A stretch of DNA of 64,000 bases from Prostheceraeus crozeri (GCA_907163375.1 CAJQUW010006804.1:558001-622000), one strand, 5' to 3'; counted from the first letter of the stretch, positions 1-10,700 are shown. Notes: generated by a model not told the origin, from the sequence alone. Numbers and translations are program-made.

Positions 1-243
1 GTAGCCTGTCCTAGACCAGGCGAAACCGGTCGGGAATAATTGCTGACTTTTCTTTCGGGTCAAAACTGTATTATTTATTTTTATTCATTTTGATTTCAAT
101 CGCTTTTTTGATGTACAAAAATATACAGTATATATATAAGAAAATATAAATCAGCCAGATTATGAAATAATATTTATGCCGATCGATTTCACAGTTTGAC
201 TGCTCATCAAGGCATTAAATAAAAAGTGAGAAGCGGATACATG

Positions 244-654
244 CTATACAATATAGTAGGCATTCAAAATAGGAAGAAATTTCTTAATAAGCATAGCTTC
301 CTTCCTTTCCCTTTCTATCTTGGAAGCATTAGGAGATAGCTGATAGAAAGGGGTGGCATAGAAGTCTTTGCCACACGTGGCTATTTGCTTGCTTACTTTG
401 AGAAAAGAGTATTGAGCATTATAAACCTGCTGTCGGTGGACGGTAATTCGCTTTCTAAAAGTGTCCCCGGTTTGGCCAATATCATATTCACGACAATTCC
501 GACATTGCAATTTGTAAATGACATTAGACGATGTACAGGTAAGGTTCTGATTTATCTCAAAATGTTTGGTGCTGAAAGGGGTTTGGAATGTAATGCTTTT
601 ACCAGTTACTAAGGTGTCGCAAGCTTTACAGCGCCAGACCCCGAAAATAGTCAT
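244..654 (-). mobile_element. Penelope-like element, C-terminal GIY-YIG endonuclease domain (fragment)
   Basis: The minus-strand reading frame ends with TAG at 244-246. It encodes the zinc-linker plus GIY-YIG nuclease module found at the C-terminus of Penelope-like retroelements, where the nuclease nicks DNA for target-primed reverse transcription. Counting from the ORF start at 783, a CxxC pair lies at residues 52-55, VIYKLQC at 88-94 (equivalent of GIY), a second CxxC at 94-97, YDIGQTG at 100-106 (equivalent of YIG), then Arg110 and His116. The tail RERKEAMLIKKFLPILN carries the usual conserved Glu and the L-P-x-x-N ending. The canonical motif reads Y-V/I-G, so the inserted Asp is unusual. 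Upstream the frame runs into TA-repeat codons, and no reverse transcriptase is seen, so this is a remnant. Confidence in the domain is high; the exact Penelope clade is not assigned. Confidence 0.8.
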
Positions 655-656
655 TC

Positions 657-711
657 TATATATATATATATATATTCCGGCGTGAGAGCCCTTTGACTCC
701 TGAGTCACTAC

Positions 712-762
<51 letters not shown>

Positions 763-770
763 TATGTAGG
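657..770. repeat. (TA)n microsatellite in two blocks
   Basis: Two nearly pure TA runs (about 657-675 and 712-768) are separated by a short unique segment of about 35 bases. They abut the upstream edge of the Penelope domain and produce the artificial Tyr-Ile codons at the start of that reading frame. Repeat expansion, or retention of a tail-associated simple repeat, probably marks the breakpoint of the fragment. Confidence 0.9.
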
Positions 771-783
771 TTGTAATTTGCAT

Positions 784-2283
784 GCATCTTTATCTGCTTT
801 CTTTCTTAACTGCGCTCCATGATCCGTAATTGTTTTAAAGCATATATTTTATGGTTTCGACAAAATGCTTTTGATTCTATCACCTTGTCTTAGTGTAAGT
901 AATGTTTTTCAAATCGACAATTATGATGCTACGAAATTTCATCTATAGTAATGATATATTATTTATTATTATATCATTTATTACTAATATATTTAGGATT
1001 TTATTATGATTATTGTGATATTTTGAAATTACTTTATTCCTATTTTTGACCACCGCTTAATATAGTGATAGATATCTGTGAATTTTGCAGTAATTACATC
1101 GAAATTTTGTATATACTCTTTGAACTATAAGGACTGATTTGGTTCATTTGCACGTGTCTTCCAAAACATCATGCAGTTAAACATTGCATATCTATATTGA
1201 GGCATCTATCACACAAAAAGGGAGTGAGAAAAAATATCATAAAATAAAAAGCCTATTCAAATGTGTACAATAGCTAAGTTGACGTCAATTAGCAGTTGCA
1301 GCCAAGAACATCTGCTTTATTAGAAGCCCCATACTGTCATTGTCACCAAGCAACCCTGAGGACGGTTACAGAAATACATTTGGTGATAGAGTTTGCTCAC
1401 TTTCCTTGGGACATTCGTCACTTGAAAATTGATCTGCCCCCTCGCGCAGAACCGTGACATGAGAACGTGGATCCACGGACCGGCGCTTTTTTCACCGTAA
1501 GAAATGCGGTACAACGTCTCAAAAACAAAGCAACGATCTAAAGCGCTCTTGTCTTTCAGATCGAATAAAATAGTATAAGTGTCTATTATATAAGAAAATT
1601 ATATATTATTATAAAAAAATGTCTATTAAATTTGGTATTTTTTCATTTTGATAGCTATTGGTGACAAAACGAGTTTTACACTGGCTGAATTTTATTGCAG
1701 TACTAATTCCTGTCTCAGATCCGCCTGATTTCATAACTAGCTTATGTCAATGAAAATGAAATAAATATTCGCTAACATTACTTCATTTGAATATAAAGAG
1801 ATAAATTTTCTTCAAATAGATCAATTCAGATTTCACACTGAATGGCTTCTGTTGACATAAATACTGTTTTCCTTGCCTGCCTTTGTGCGACAGATATGTG
1901 TGAGGCATGAGCAAATTACGATTACTTTCTGAAAAAGCGACATTTATTTCAATGGATCAATACAAGCTCGCTGACAGCATTTTCAGAAGAACTCTCACTC
2001 TATGTAATCTTCGACACCTTTAGCGGATTCACCATAATGTTTGCGGCAAATTCATTGCAAGTGTTCTTATAAAAACTGAATTCACATGCGTTGAAAAAGT
2101 TGGTAAATAGAGCCCCGTCCAAGCTGTTTCTTGAAAGAGTAATCGGCACTCACCAACGATTAGGTCTGTCGCAGCTACGCATGTTCATGAAACTAAATAA
2201 TTGTCAATAGTTGTGTTTTAGATACAAGTCGTTGACATGCATTAAAATCCCGACTCATAATTGTGCTGCAACATGAAATGAAG
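784..2283. other. Unassigned AT-rich stretch
   Basis: No gene is recognised. The patch around 1320-1515 is richer in G+C and has a 64-codon open frame on the minus strand, with no recognisable domain and no clear splice context. The rest is low-complexity AT-rich sequence with frequent stops in all frames. Confidence 0.5.
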
Positions 2284-2285
2284 TA

Positions 2286-3283
2286 CAGTCCGTTTCATAA
2301 AAAGTGGATCATCCTAAAATTTGACTAAATAGAACATAAGTATGATACAGAAAGCATTTTTCATGTTATTTCATGTCCCTAACATATTTAAATGTCCTTA
2401 TATAATCTGATAAGCTATGATACAGTAACGGTTCTTAAGAAGCTAATATTTTGTGGCCCTACCCTTATTGTCAATGACATTACCAATTCGTCTAGGCATT
2501 GATTCGATATCGTTGATTTTTGACTGATCTAACTTTCTCCACTCTCTTTTTAACAGTGACGTAAGTTGTGATACGCCATCTGTAGGTAGCAGTGAACGAC
2601 GAACGTTACGTTTTAAAATACTCCATACATTTTCTATGGGATTCAGATCAGGAGAACGAGCTGGCCAAGATAATGTCCATCACTATCCTTCATCAGACCA
2701 TTGATGTGACAATGACTCATTGCCATCTGAGACGTCTTTTTGTATGCTGATCTGATTCCTCTTACAGCTCTTGAAATTCGACTCTTCTACAATAGTGGTT
2801 TAACAAATCTCAACTCTACGTTTGTTTTACGTGGACGGCCAGAGCCCTCTTTACGACAGAGTCGAAAATCACCCAGTTCTGACAAGGCTGACACTTTATC
2901 TTTTGTGAATGCGATCTCGTTATTGTTCATTTGTGCTTTGTAATTTCTAGCTGAAAGCAATCAGGAGTGCTGCCAACACCACCGTCAGGAAGCGAACATG
3001 AAGTCCAGTTAATCATGTAGCATTGATGAATAATGATGCTATACTGGCTTGACAAAGGAAACAAATGTAATTTTATAAGAGTAATCAAATTATCTACTAC
3101 TTTTTTCATCTATAACAGGAAAACAACTCAATATTCATGCTTGAAATTTCCAACAATGATATTAGTAAGCACAACTGACATATCTTCCAAATTTCAGAGA
3201 AATTCGTTCAAGTTTGGCGGAGTTAGACAAAGTTGAAGTTAAGGCGATGTTTAAGGGTGATCCATTTTTTATGAAACAATCTG
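2286..3283 (-). mobile_element. Tc1-like DNA transposon, internally deleted, TA-flanked
   Basis: The 998-bp element is bounded by TA dinucleotides (2284-2285 and 3284-3285). Its terminal inverted repeats share GTTTCATAAAAARTGGATCA with one mismatch. On the minus strand three transposase blocks can be read. A DNA-binding portion ends in GRPRKT (about 2830-2850). The catalytic C-terminal block WPARSPDLNPIENVW follows (about 2620-2665). The C-terminal signature IESMPRRIGNVIDNKGRATKY ends near 2455. The middle of the transposase, including the first catalytic Asp and the second Asp block, is missing, and stops and frame changes are present. The copy therefore cannot make transposase, but both ends look intact, so it could once have been moved in trans. 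Confidence 0.88.
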
Positions 3284-3285
3284 TA

Positions 3286-4386
3286 GTTTAACATTTACCT
3301 CGAGTTTTTGGGGTAAGAACGAAACAGACCACTGGTAGAATATGGACTCCTTTAATATTGTTTTAGGAGTAAAATTGCACTCAAATGTTGTGCTTTTAAT
3401 TACAATTGTGATTGATTTCATTGCACTAAATTAATTTCATGATAAATATGAATGCACAATAAACACGCATTCGGATTATATTTAACAATGTGAATTAGCG
3501 TGTCACATTATTCTCAGACAAAATGAACACTTTTAATTTGCTTTCAATGAAGAAATGTCACTCACTTTTATTACAATTGCTATTCCTTTGCTTCGTATTC
3601 AGAGAAGTGGCAAATGCAAATATATTCCCGCGCATTATCAGAAATATACCGATGCAGGTGCTCATGCGATCTGGCAATAAGATCTGGAATCATACGATCT
3701 GGTCAAATGTGACAATCTGACAACAAATTGAGAAGCAGTTGGCCACATTGAATGCCACCATTGTGCCATCCAGGTTCGAAGTCAACATTGAAAAAGCGAG
3801 CTACTTTAGAGGTTGACAAAGCGAAGCAGAGTACAAATGATTAAAAATGATGAAAAATGATGTTTTCATGGACAAGCTATAACTGAAATGATCGCTATAG
3901 TATTCTGCTGTGTGGTGTTATGTGGAATAAGTGTCAGTCAATGTTAGCAGGCTTAAGACTTGTTTATACCAGTTTTGGGGCCAAGACTGATACGCCGCTA
4001 CGAAAAAGCTACATGATTTCTGTTATGAACTGTTTCATCCAATGGTAGCAATGAAATTACAGTTGATAACCTACGAATTCGTGAGTGTCTTCAGTCCTCT
4101 AATCAGGAATACTTCATTTAAAAACCAAAATCACTAGAATTTGTTTTCAATTGAGGAAAAATGCATGGATGATTTTCATCCTCGTACGGGAGCTACTTCT
4201 ACGATGGGACGTGTATGTGATTTACATCGTACGGGTCAGAGGACAGACGCATAAAACAGATCCATCTCAAGATCTAGTTAAATCACGCTTTGATGACATG
4301 TTTTACAATATGACTACCAGAAGCAGTGCATTTTTCTGTTTTTCCACTTTGATTCGCTTTCACTTGCGGTGATTCAATAATGGTGA
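3286..4386. other. Unassigned stretch
   Basis: Nothing firm is seen. A 65-codon plus-strand frame (3523-3720) starts with a hydrophobic, signal-peptide-like segment but has no homology I recognise, and another 73-codon frame lies at 4151-4372. Both are within what chance allows in this composition. Confidence 0.45.
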
Positions 4387-4798
4387 TAGCCCGGCAGCCA
4401 TAGCCAGTTTCTGCAGGGAATGAGGTTAAATGAGGATTAAATTGCTCAAAATACTTGCGTTTGCCGACATCAGGAGGCTTGCCAAATCTGAATCCATTTA
4501 GTTCATAGACACGAGCACATGAACATCATAGGAAATTACCTGAGGCATGGCAAAAATTATGACTCTCGGCTTAGTATTTTTCACTTAAAAAGCAAAACAT
4601 GAAAAAATCATTTTTGCAAAATTCTGCAATCTGCGTCCCAAAGAATTGACTTTTCTTTAATCGTGTCTAACAAGAGAAAGAACCAAGTAGAACTCGGCAG
4701 ACGCGCAGATTTGTAGCACGCAAATGGTGTGCATCATTCCGTGAAATTCTCATATTCGGCCTCATTCTCTGCAAAAACTCGTTATGGCTGCCGGACTA
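4387..4798 (-). mobile_element. Foldback (long-TIR) element, copy 1, with one arm shortened
   Basis: The outer ends are TAGCCCGGCAGCCATA on the left and TATGGCTGCCGGACTA on the right, with TA at each edge. Inside lies the family core (GGCTTGCCAAATCTGAAT, CATAGGAAATTACCTGAGGC, GTAGAACTCGGCAGACGCGC) also present at 7.4-8.1 kb and 48.1-48.6 kb. The loop segment (GCCGACATCAGGAGGCTTGC) is inverted relative to the other copies, so this copy inserted in the opposite orientation. The left arm is largely deleted. There is no coding capacity. TA flanks suggest mobilisation by a Tc1/mariner-type transposase, which is inference. Confidence 0.82.
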
Positions 4799-7084
4799 TG
4801 AGATGATATCAGCGGAATTAACATTATCACTTGCAATTAATAGCAAATTAGTGCTCCAGCCTGCAGTCTAATTGAAAATAACTGATGGAACAGGCTTCGC
4901 AATTTCATCATCTGTTGCATTTTTCTCAGATATTGTGAACTTCCAAATTTTAATTAAATCATGCTAGATCAGATAACAAACATGGAAAACTTGTCATTTT
5001 AATTTTTTATGAAACAGCATTCACTTGTCTCAATCTTTGTTCAAAGTCGTCTAGATAACAACAAACGAAAACTATTTTGCTTTTGCTGAGAAGTGAGAAA
5101 ATCACTCGGATTCATTCCTCGTTCCAGTATTACAACCTAGATACCATCACACTCCCTTCGCCTTAACTTTGAATAGAACCTCTTGTTGTTTAAATGAAAC
5201 TGTTGAGACGTGTCTACAATCCCCTCCCATCCTTTATACAATCCTGGTGTACATAAAAATGATCTGTTGACAATAAAATGAGGAAAGTTTCACATTTTTC
5301 TATCTGCTTGAGAGATAAAATCCTCCCAATTTCGCTCCCGAATTACGCCTTTGTGTAAGTTAATCTGTCCTTATCTAGCCAGCCATGCGTGGTTGCTGTT
5401 GGAAGACGATTTTCTTAAAAGCCTGATCCACATACGGGGAAAAGTCTCTCATCATTTTCCTGCTTGCCCCCTCCCCTCCCCCTCCAATTCACCTTCTCAA
5501 GGGGCCAACCGAAGCAACTAGAAGTGAGATGGAATGCTGAATTTCCCATCTTATTGTCGCGTCGCCAAGGATACATACAAAACTCCGCGTATTGTGTTCT
5601 AGAACAGCGAAACACGACAGACCCTTCCTTCGTTCGCCTCTGCGCTCGCAAAGTCATGCCGCCCGGCTAAGGCTCCCCATCATACGAGCAGGAGTACAAA
5701 CCCTTTCATGGCAATCTTGCGTCTAACAATAGACCCATTGCTTCTCGCTATGAATAATTCGTGAGGCAGCCATCTTTGAGGCCTAACCGAACGGTATACA
5801 AACAAAATTCTCCCAGTAAACCTTGCCCGTGATCAGGAAAAGGAGAGAGAAAGGAAATTATTCTCCTCAAAGTTGGAGTGAAGATCTTCGGGTCGCCAGT
5901 AGTGAGATTCGAACAAGCTGTGTTGGGAGAAAGTTTTCGTTGTGGATGCAGGTGTGTACGAACATAGCCCCTCAGTGTCACTGCAGACAATAGACGACTT
6001 CGGACGTTTCTCCGAAGTGGAGTCTGTATGTGAAATCCTCAAGACAAAAGGAGGTGGGGGACCAAGTTTTTCGCATCTGCGTAATTATCAGCAGCTGCAG
6101 TGCAGTACAAAATGCTTCTCTTTTTCACTCTGATGCTGCTGGTGATTGATGGTGTAGAGAATTTCAAACATTTTGCGTTGAAATTAAAGATGTTTTGCAT
6201 TTACACTTCAAATAATACCTTTCAATCGCCATTCATAGAGTAAGAATCAGAGCTTGATGTAACTGATGCTCAAAATGTGAGTATGTCCTGGACAACGATT
6301 TCCTGACGAGAGAATAAGCAGAATTTTTGCAGGATGAGATAACAAAGATGCACAATTAGCATATTAAGTGACATTTCGACAGGCATTCATTCAATACTAC
6401 TTTTAAAACACTACTGACATGTCGCCTAAGCTAGATGGTTGAGATGGCAGCTATTTATATCTGTTCCTGCTTTTCAACTGATGATGCAACTCAATATTCA
6501 ATCATTCCATATACATTGAAATAACAAAATTCAGCGAAATGAAGAGAAAAATCCACACTCGCAAATTTGAGTCATTGGTATGTACCTTTTTGTACATTCA
6601 ACGAATCTTAAAATCCTTGCATCATGGAAAGGCTGATTGGTAGTTCACATTGTCTGTCAATTTTTATTAGAAATTCAGTCGTCTTCACATTGACATCTTG
6701 CATCAAAGAAAATATTCAATTTTCTTTCGTAAGGTCTACTGACCACAACTGACCACTAAAGAAAGCAAAATATATGTTAAAATAATTTATGGAACATAAT
6801 GTTTCATTTGGTGTATCGCTTATTAAAAGTGAACCAGGCCTTCAACACGAAAATTACATTTGAAAATGGGAAATTTTTTAATAATATCTGTTTTGTCCAA
6901 AAGCTAGCACTGCTCCGAATCAACACTTATAATGTGCTAAATTACTTTAGGCTTCTTTTATTAATGTATACATCTCACTACTGCTTTAGGGCCAAACTCA
7001 ATTCCCCTGCACTGACTGACTGCTATCGGTAGCCCAACTTCAATTTAATCGGAAAAATGCAGATTTTCATCTTCTTGTATTTTG
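4799..7084. other. Unassigned stretch with a G+C-richer patch
   Basis: Between about 5400 and 6060 the base composition is less AT-rich and open frames overlap on both strands (for example minus 5415-5657 and minus 5833-6042). None shows a recognisable domain, and I could not define splice sites with confidence. An exon or an old repeat is possible. The flanks are AT-rich and featureless. Confidence 0.4.
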
Positions 7085-7230
7085 CAGTGTCCTAAGCGAA
7101 GGATGAAATATCAGGGTAGGACAGCCTTCATACAGTGGCAACTTTATGATAGCGGTGATACCTGCGTAGGCGGACAGATTCGAACCGTGGACACTCTATA
7201 CTTCCGTACCGAAGCGTCGAATTGAATAAT
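7085..7230 (-). repeat. Possible SINE fragment (tRNA-like B box, minus strand)
   Basis: The reverse complement carries GGTTCGAATCT, a good match to a pol III B box (about 7169-7179), followed by a G+C-richer body toward lower coordinates. The A box is not convincing, so this may be a degraded SINE or a chance match. Confidence 0.35.
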
Positions 7231-7270
7231 GAATGGAAACAATGTTGAAATTAACGTGTTGTGAACACAC

Positions 7271-8110
7271 CGGCAGTGTAGCCTTGTGGTAGAGCGCTCG
7301 CTTTGCGTTCGGGAGACCTGGGTTCAAACCTTGGTCGGGTCAAACCAGATACCTTTAAAATAAACACATTTAGTCCGGAAACCAGAACGATTTTCTGCAG
7401 GAAACGAGGCCAAAAATGTGACTTTCACAGAATGAAGTACACCTTATTCCTAATACGAATCTGTGTGTGTGTGCGCTTGCCGAGTTCTAGTTAGTTCCTC
7501 TTGTTGTCAGACAGGATCGAAGAAAAGCATGATAATCCAATGCGACGGAGATAACAATTTTTGACTAAAATTAAATTTTTTATGTTTTCTCTCATCAACT
7601 GAAAAATGGTAAGTCTAGAGCCATCACTTTTGACATAGAATGCCTTCAGGTCATTTCTTATCATGTTCCTGTGTGTGAAGCTACACGCACACGTTCAGAT
7701 TTGGCAAGCCTCCTAATGTCGGTAAACACCAACATGTTGGCTCACTTCATCCACATTGAACCGCATTCTCGCATGCATCGCCGATCAGAGGCATGCTAAT
7801 ATCACACACACGTTAGGAAATGAACTGAAGACATACCAATCCAAAAATTATGGCTCTAGACTTAGCAATTCATTTTTGGACCTTTCCATAGGTCCATAGG
7901 ATCTTACAGGTGTTTTTCCTTGTTCCTGTCTCACAACAAGAGGAACTAACTAGAACTCGGCACACGCGCAGATTCGTTGTAGGAAGAGGGTGTATATAAT
8001 TCTGTGAAAGTCTCATTTTCGGCCTCGTTCTTTGCAAAAGCTCTCTCTGGCTACCGGACTAATGCACTTTGCATTCTTGCCTAACACTCAGTGAGATAAA
8101 TAAAACTTGG
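7271..8110 (+). repeat. tRNA-Ala-like SINE, split by a foldback insertion
   Basis: A tRNA-like head has an A box (TAGCCTTGTGG, 7279-7289) and a B box (GGTTCAAACC, 7321-7330). The anticodon-loop region TTTGCGT resembles tRNA-Ala(UGC). The 5' and 3' ends of the tRNA-like part do not pair as an acceptor stem, so this is a SINE head, not a tRNA gene. The body continues to 7370 (ACCTTTAAAATAAACACA) and appears to resume at 8062 with CTTGCCTAACACTCAG. The 7373-8059 foldback element lies between the two pieces, flanked by TA. That the right piece belongs to the same SINE is inferred from its resemblance to tails of tRNA-Ala-type SINEs as I remember them. Confidence 0.6.
7373..8059 (+). mobile_element. 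Foldback (long-TIR) element, copy 2, most complete
   Basis: This is a 687-bp near-palindrome flanked by TA (7371-7372, 8060-8061). Its left end GTCCGGAAACCAG mirrors its right end CTGGCTACCGGAC. The whole left arm (7373 to about 7690) is complementary to the right arm (about 7800-8059). For example GAGTTCTAGTTAGTTCCTC at 7474-7500 matches GAGGAACTAACTAGAACTC at 7940-7960, and the segment around CTAGAGCCAT is mirrored by ATGGCTCTAGACTTAG. The loop of about 110 bases holds GGCAAGCCTCC. No ORF of note. It sits inside a SINE, so it is younger than that SINE. Confidence 0.88.
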
Positions 8111-9334
8111 CCACATGGAAGAAAGGCGCTAGCCTAATGTGCTTCCGATTGTAAACAAGGGTTATATGTCTTTTTTATGCTAACAATATGATCGCCAAAG
8201 ATGAGACATACTATCCATCACTACTAAGTCGAAGTCCGGAGCACAACATTCCAAAACCTTCTGATCATGTATTTGGGCATTGAGAAAGTGAAATGGTGTT
8301 TATTTCTTAAACTTAGAACTCGTCTTTATTCCATGTATCTTTGAACTCGTGCATCGTAATACTCAAGTGAAGCCCCTCATCCCTTTTCTCTACTATATCT
8401 TCGTCACGTTTCACAGCATTGGTTGGAGACAATTTTTGTGATTTCTCATCTACCGACTGTCCTCATCTCGTCTGCTCTCGACGTAATTATTTTTTCTGCT
8501 TATTAATCGAGAGGGTGACTGGCATCTAACCCGAATCGTCTATTAACTTTTTCTTATCACCACGGGACAAATTTTGATGACGGCGAAGACGAATGGACGA
8601 AGGAGATGAGAATGGGCGAGCGAAGGTTGGAGAAATTTGTTTTGAGAGAAAATGGGAGAGTAATGAAGCGTGCATTGCGTGGTCATAGGTGAGTCGACAG
8701 ACAAAATATAGACACGCGACTGATAATTGGGAGTGGACGATGGACAAGGCACAATGTGTGTGGATCAAATTCAGATAAAAAGTAGTGGTGAAGGCCACGA
8801 ATGTACATGCGAACTTGGCAGAAGAGCTAGGATCTCACTGATCGTCGCTACCAAAGTAATGAAAGTTAGTTGAGAACGGGATTCTTGCATCATCTACGCG
8901 ACAGCTGTGTGAAGCGATGGAAACTAAAGCTTGAACTTGTCACTGCTTTCATTCTGAGGATCAATTTATGTCGTCTTCCAAGCAAAGGAGTACTGATAAA
9001 ATGATTTACACTTAACTGCTAAAAAACGTATTTGCATCCGAGCTTTCGCGAGCCGGCTTGCATTCTCAAAGATTGACAGGAGTGAGAGCACGTTCAGTTC
9101 TGCGACTGGTTATTCCATGTCCAGAGCAATGAATATGAGAGAACACCTTATATGGTAATTTTGGTTGATATGGACACCAATCACAATCCATTCAGAACAT
9201 AGATATACCACACGCTTAAGACATCAATGGACCGTGATGATATTTGCTGGGTCAAGAGGCACTTCATCCTATGATAAAGTAACTGAGCTGTAAGTGAGCA
9301 AAGGTCATCTTTCAGTGTGAGCTAGATGCAGGAA
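8111..9334. other. Unassigned stretch
   Basis: Mixed-composition DNA with overlapping minus-strand frames at 8526-8798 that show no recognisable domain. No repeat ends, tRNA-like boxes or splice-supported exons were found. Confidence 0.45.
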
Positions 9335-9535
9335 TTAGCAAAAATTTATTGCACTTCAATTGCTCTTTTCAATAAATTAATTGAAATTGCAATAACTGAG
9401 CAATAAATTAATTGAAATTGCATCTACCAAGCAATCCGTTAATTGGAATTGGAAATTGAATAGCGGAAATTAATTAGAATTGGAGTTACTGAGCGATCAA
9501 TAAATCGACACCAATCCTTTTTTCATGATCCCTGC
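9335..9535. repeat. AATTAATTG-rich degenerate repeat resembling SINE tails
   Basis: Repeated variants of ACTGAGCAATAAATTAATTG and AATTGAAATTG (for example at 9395 and 9488) make a loosely periodic AT-rich lattice. The same motif ends the two SINE copies at about 10391 and 10658, so this may be the tail of another, headless copy of that SINE. Confidence 0.5.
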
Positions 9536-9984
9536 TGAATTCTAATTGCAAGTTAGCGATGTCTTACATTTCCGATGAATAGCAGGTTGGAGAATCCTAA
9601 ATAATAGCTGAAGCAGAGAACGCACACTTCGCAGATGTGTGCCTTGATGGCCTTGATATCTGTTGAATAGCGAATGACCTCTTAGATAATAAAGTCATGC
9701 GTGCGCGAACTGTCAAAGGCAGAACATACTGGCACCCGTGCGAGTAGTGGACTATTGAGAAATGAAGAAATGCCCGACACTGGAATTCACAGTGCGAGCT
9801 TCTTTATAATCGAGTGCTACGAGTCAGATAAGTCTTTCGCCCGATATTAGAGAGAGACAAAAATTGTCCACTAATTATTTGTATGATGTAAACGTAATCT
9901 AGGCGAAATTCGAGACAATCACACTATACAGAAATTTCTTCATGAGCAGGCAGCTTATTGTAATATGGAGTTATTTAATCAATT

Positions 9985-10440
9985 CATTGATGGCTGAAAT
10001 ATTATGCAGGAGTCTAGTTAGCCTGTGTCGTAGGTTCCAATTAGTGCTGTTTTCGCAACTAGATTTCATTTTCGAAGTCGAAATCGAAATCATAAAAATT
10101 ATAAAAACGTTTTCGAAATCGAAATCGAAATCATAAAAATTATAAAAACGTTTTCGAAATCGAAATAATAAAAATTAAAGAATGAGTTTTCGAAATCGAA
10201 ATTTTGATGAAATTTCGATTTCGAAAATTAAATTGGTGCATTTCGAAAACGTTTTCGAAATCGAAATCGAATTTCGAAAACAGCACTAGTTCCAATCCGG
10301 CCAGCCGCACATCTCTTGCATAGTAATTTGATTCATCGCTTATTTCATAACTCTATTGTTAAATGCCATCAATGAATAAACATTTGAATTACTGAGCAAT
10401 TAATTAATTGACATCAAATAATTGCTATGACAACTGATGT
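9985..10440 (+). repeat. SINE family B, copy 1, split by a hAT MITE
   Basis: After removal of the MITE at 10042-10288, the sequence aligns by eye with the copy at 10485-10700. Shared blocks are TCGTAGGTTC, then a CATGGTAATTTGA-like block, CTATTGTTAAATG-CATCAAT and ACTGAGCAATTAATTAATTG. The B box (GGTTCCAATCC) is where the MITE landed. The A-box region (GATGGCTGAAATATTATGC) is degraded. Confidence 0.65.
10042..10288. mobile_element. hAT-type MITE, 247 bp
   Basis: The terminal inverted repeats begin TAGTGCTGTTTTCG, identical for 14 bases at both ends. The flanks carry a perfect 8-bp duplication GTTCCAAT (10034-10041 and 10289-10296). The interior is filled with direct and inverted copies of TTTCGAAATCGAAATCG, as expected of transposase-binding subterminal repeats. 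The 8-bp duplication and the TAGTG-type terminus fit the hAT superfamily. There is no coding sequence. The perfect duplication suggests a fairly recent insertion. Confidence 0.9.
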
Positions 10441-10484
10441 GTGGTGGTGAGGGTTTGATCCTGCCAATCGGCACTGTCGCATGT
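10440..10484 (+). repeat. SINE family B, partial head (B-box segment)
   Basis: GGTTTGATCCTG followed by GGCACTGTCGCATG resembles the B-box segment of the neighbouring copy (GGTTCGAATCCTGACAG then CAACTGTCTGCATG). It appears to be a third, fragmentary copy lying between the two longer ones. Confidence 0.4.
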
Positions 10485-10700
10485 GATCGGTTGCAGCTGA
10501 GTTGATAGAGCAGAGGTATAGTTAACTTGGGTCGTAGGTTCGAATCCTGACAGCCTCAACTGTCTGCATGGTAATTTGAGCCACTGTTTACTTCATTTCT
10601 CTCTATTGTTAAATATCATCAATTGATTGATACTGAATGTCATCTGATTGTTTGAATACTGAGCAATCAATTAATTGACATCAAATAATTGAAATTCAAT
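10485..10700 (+). repeat. SINE family B, copy 2 (tRNA-derived)
   Basis: An A-box-like CTGAGTTGATAGAGC (10497-10511) is followed by a strong B box GGTTCGAATCC (10537-10547). The body is non-tRNA and the tail AT-rich, ending in ACTGAGCAATCAATTAATTG and ATCAAATAATTG. This matches the layout of a pol III-transcribed SINE. There is no poly(A) tail; the tail is an AATT-type simple repeat. Confidence 0.72.

Noticed and set aside
1-45. Hammerhead ribozyme at the window edge (CGAAACCGGTC)
   Set aside because: The 5' half would lie outside the window, and the strand is opposite to the neighbouring Penelope domain.
7271-7345. Functional tRNA-Ala gene
   Set aside because: A and B boxes are present, but the acceptor ends do not pair and the anticodon stem has a mismatch. 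It fits a SINE head better.
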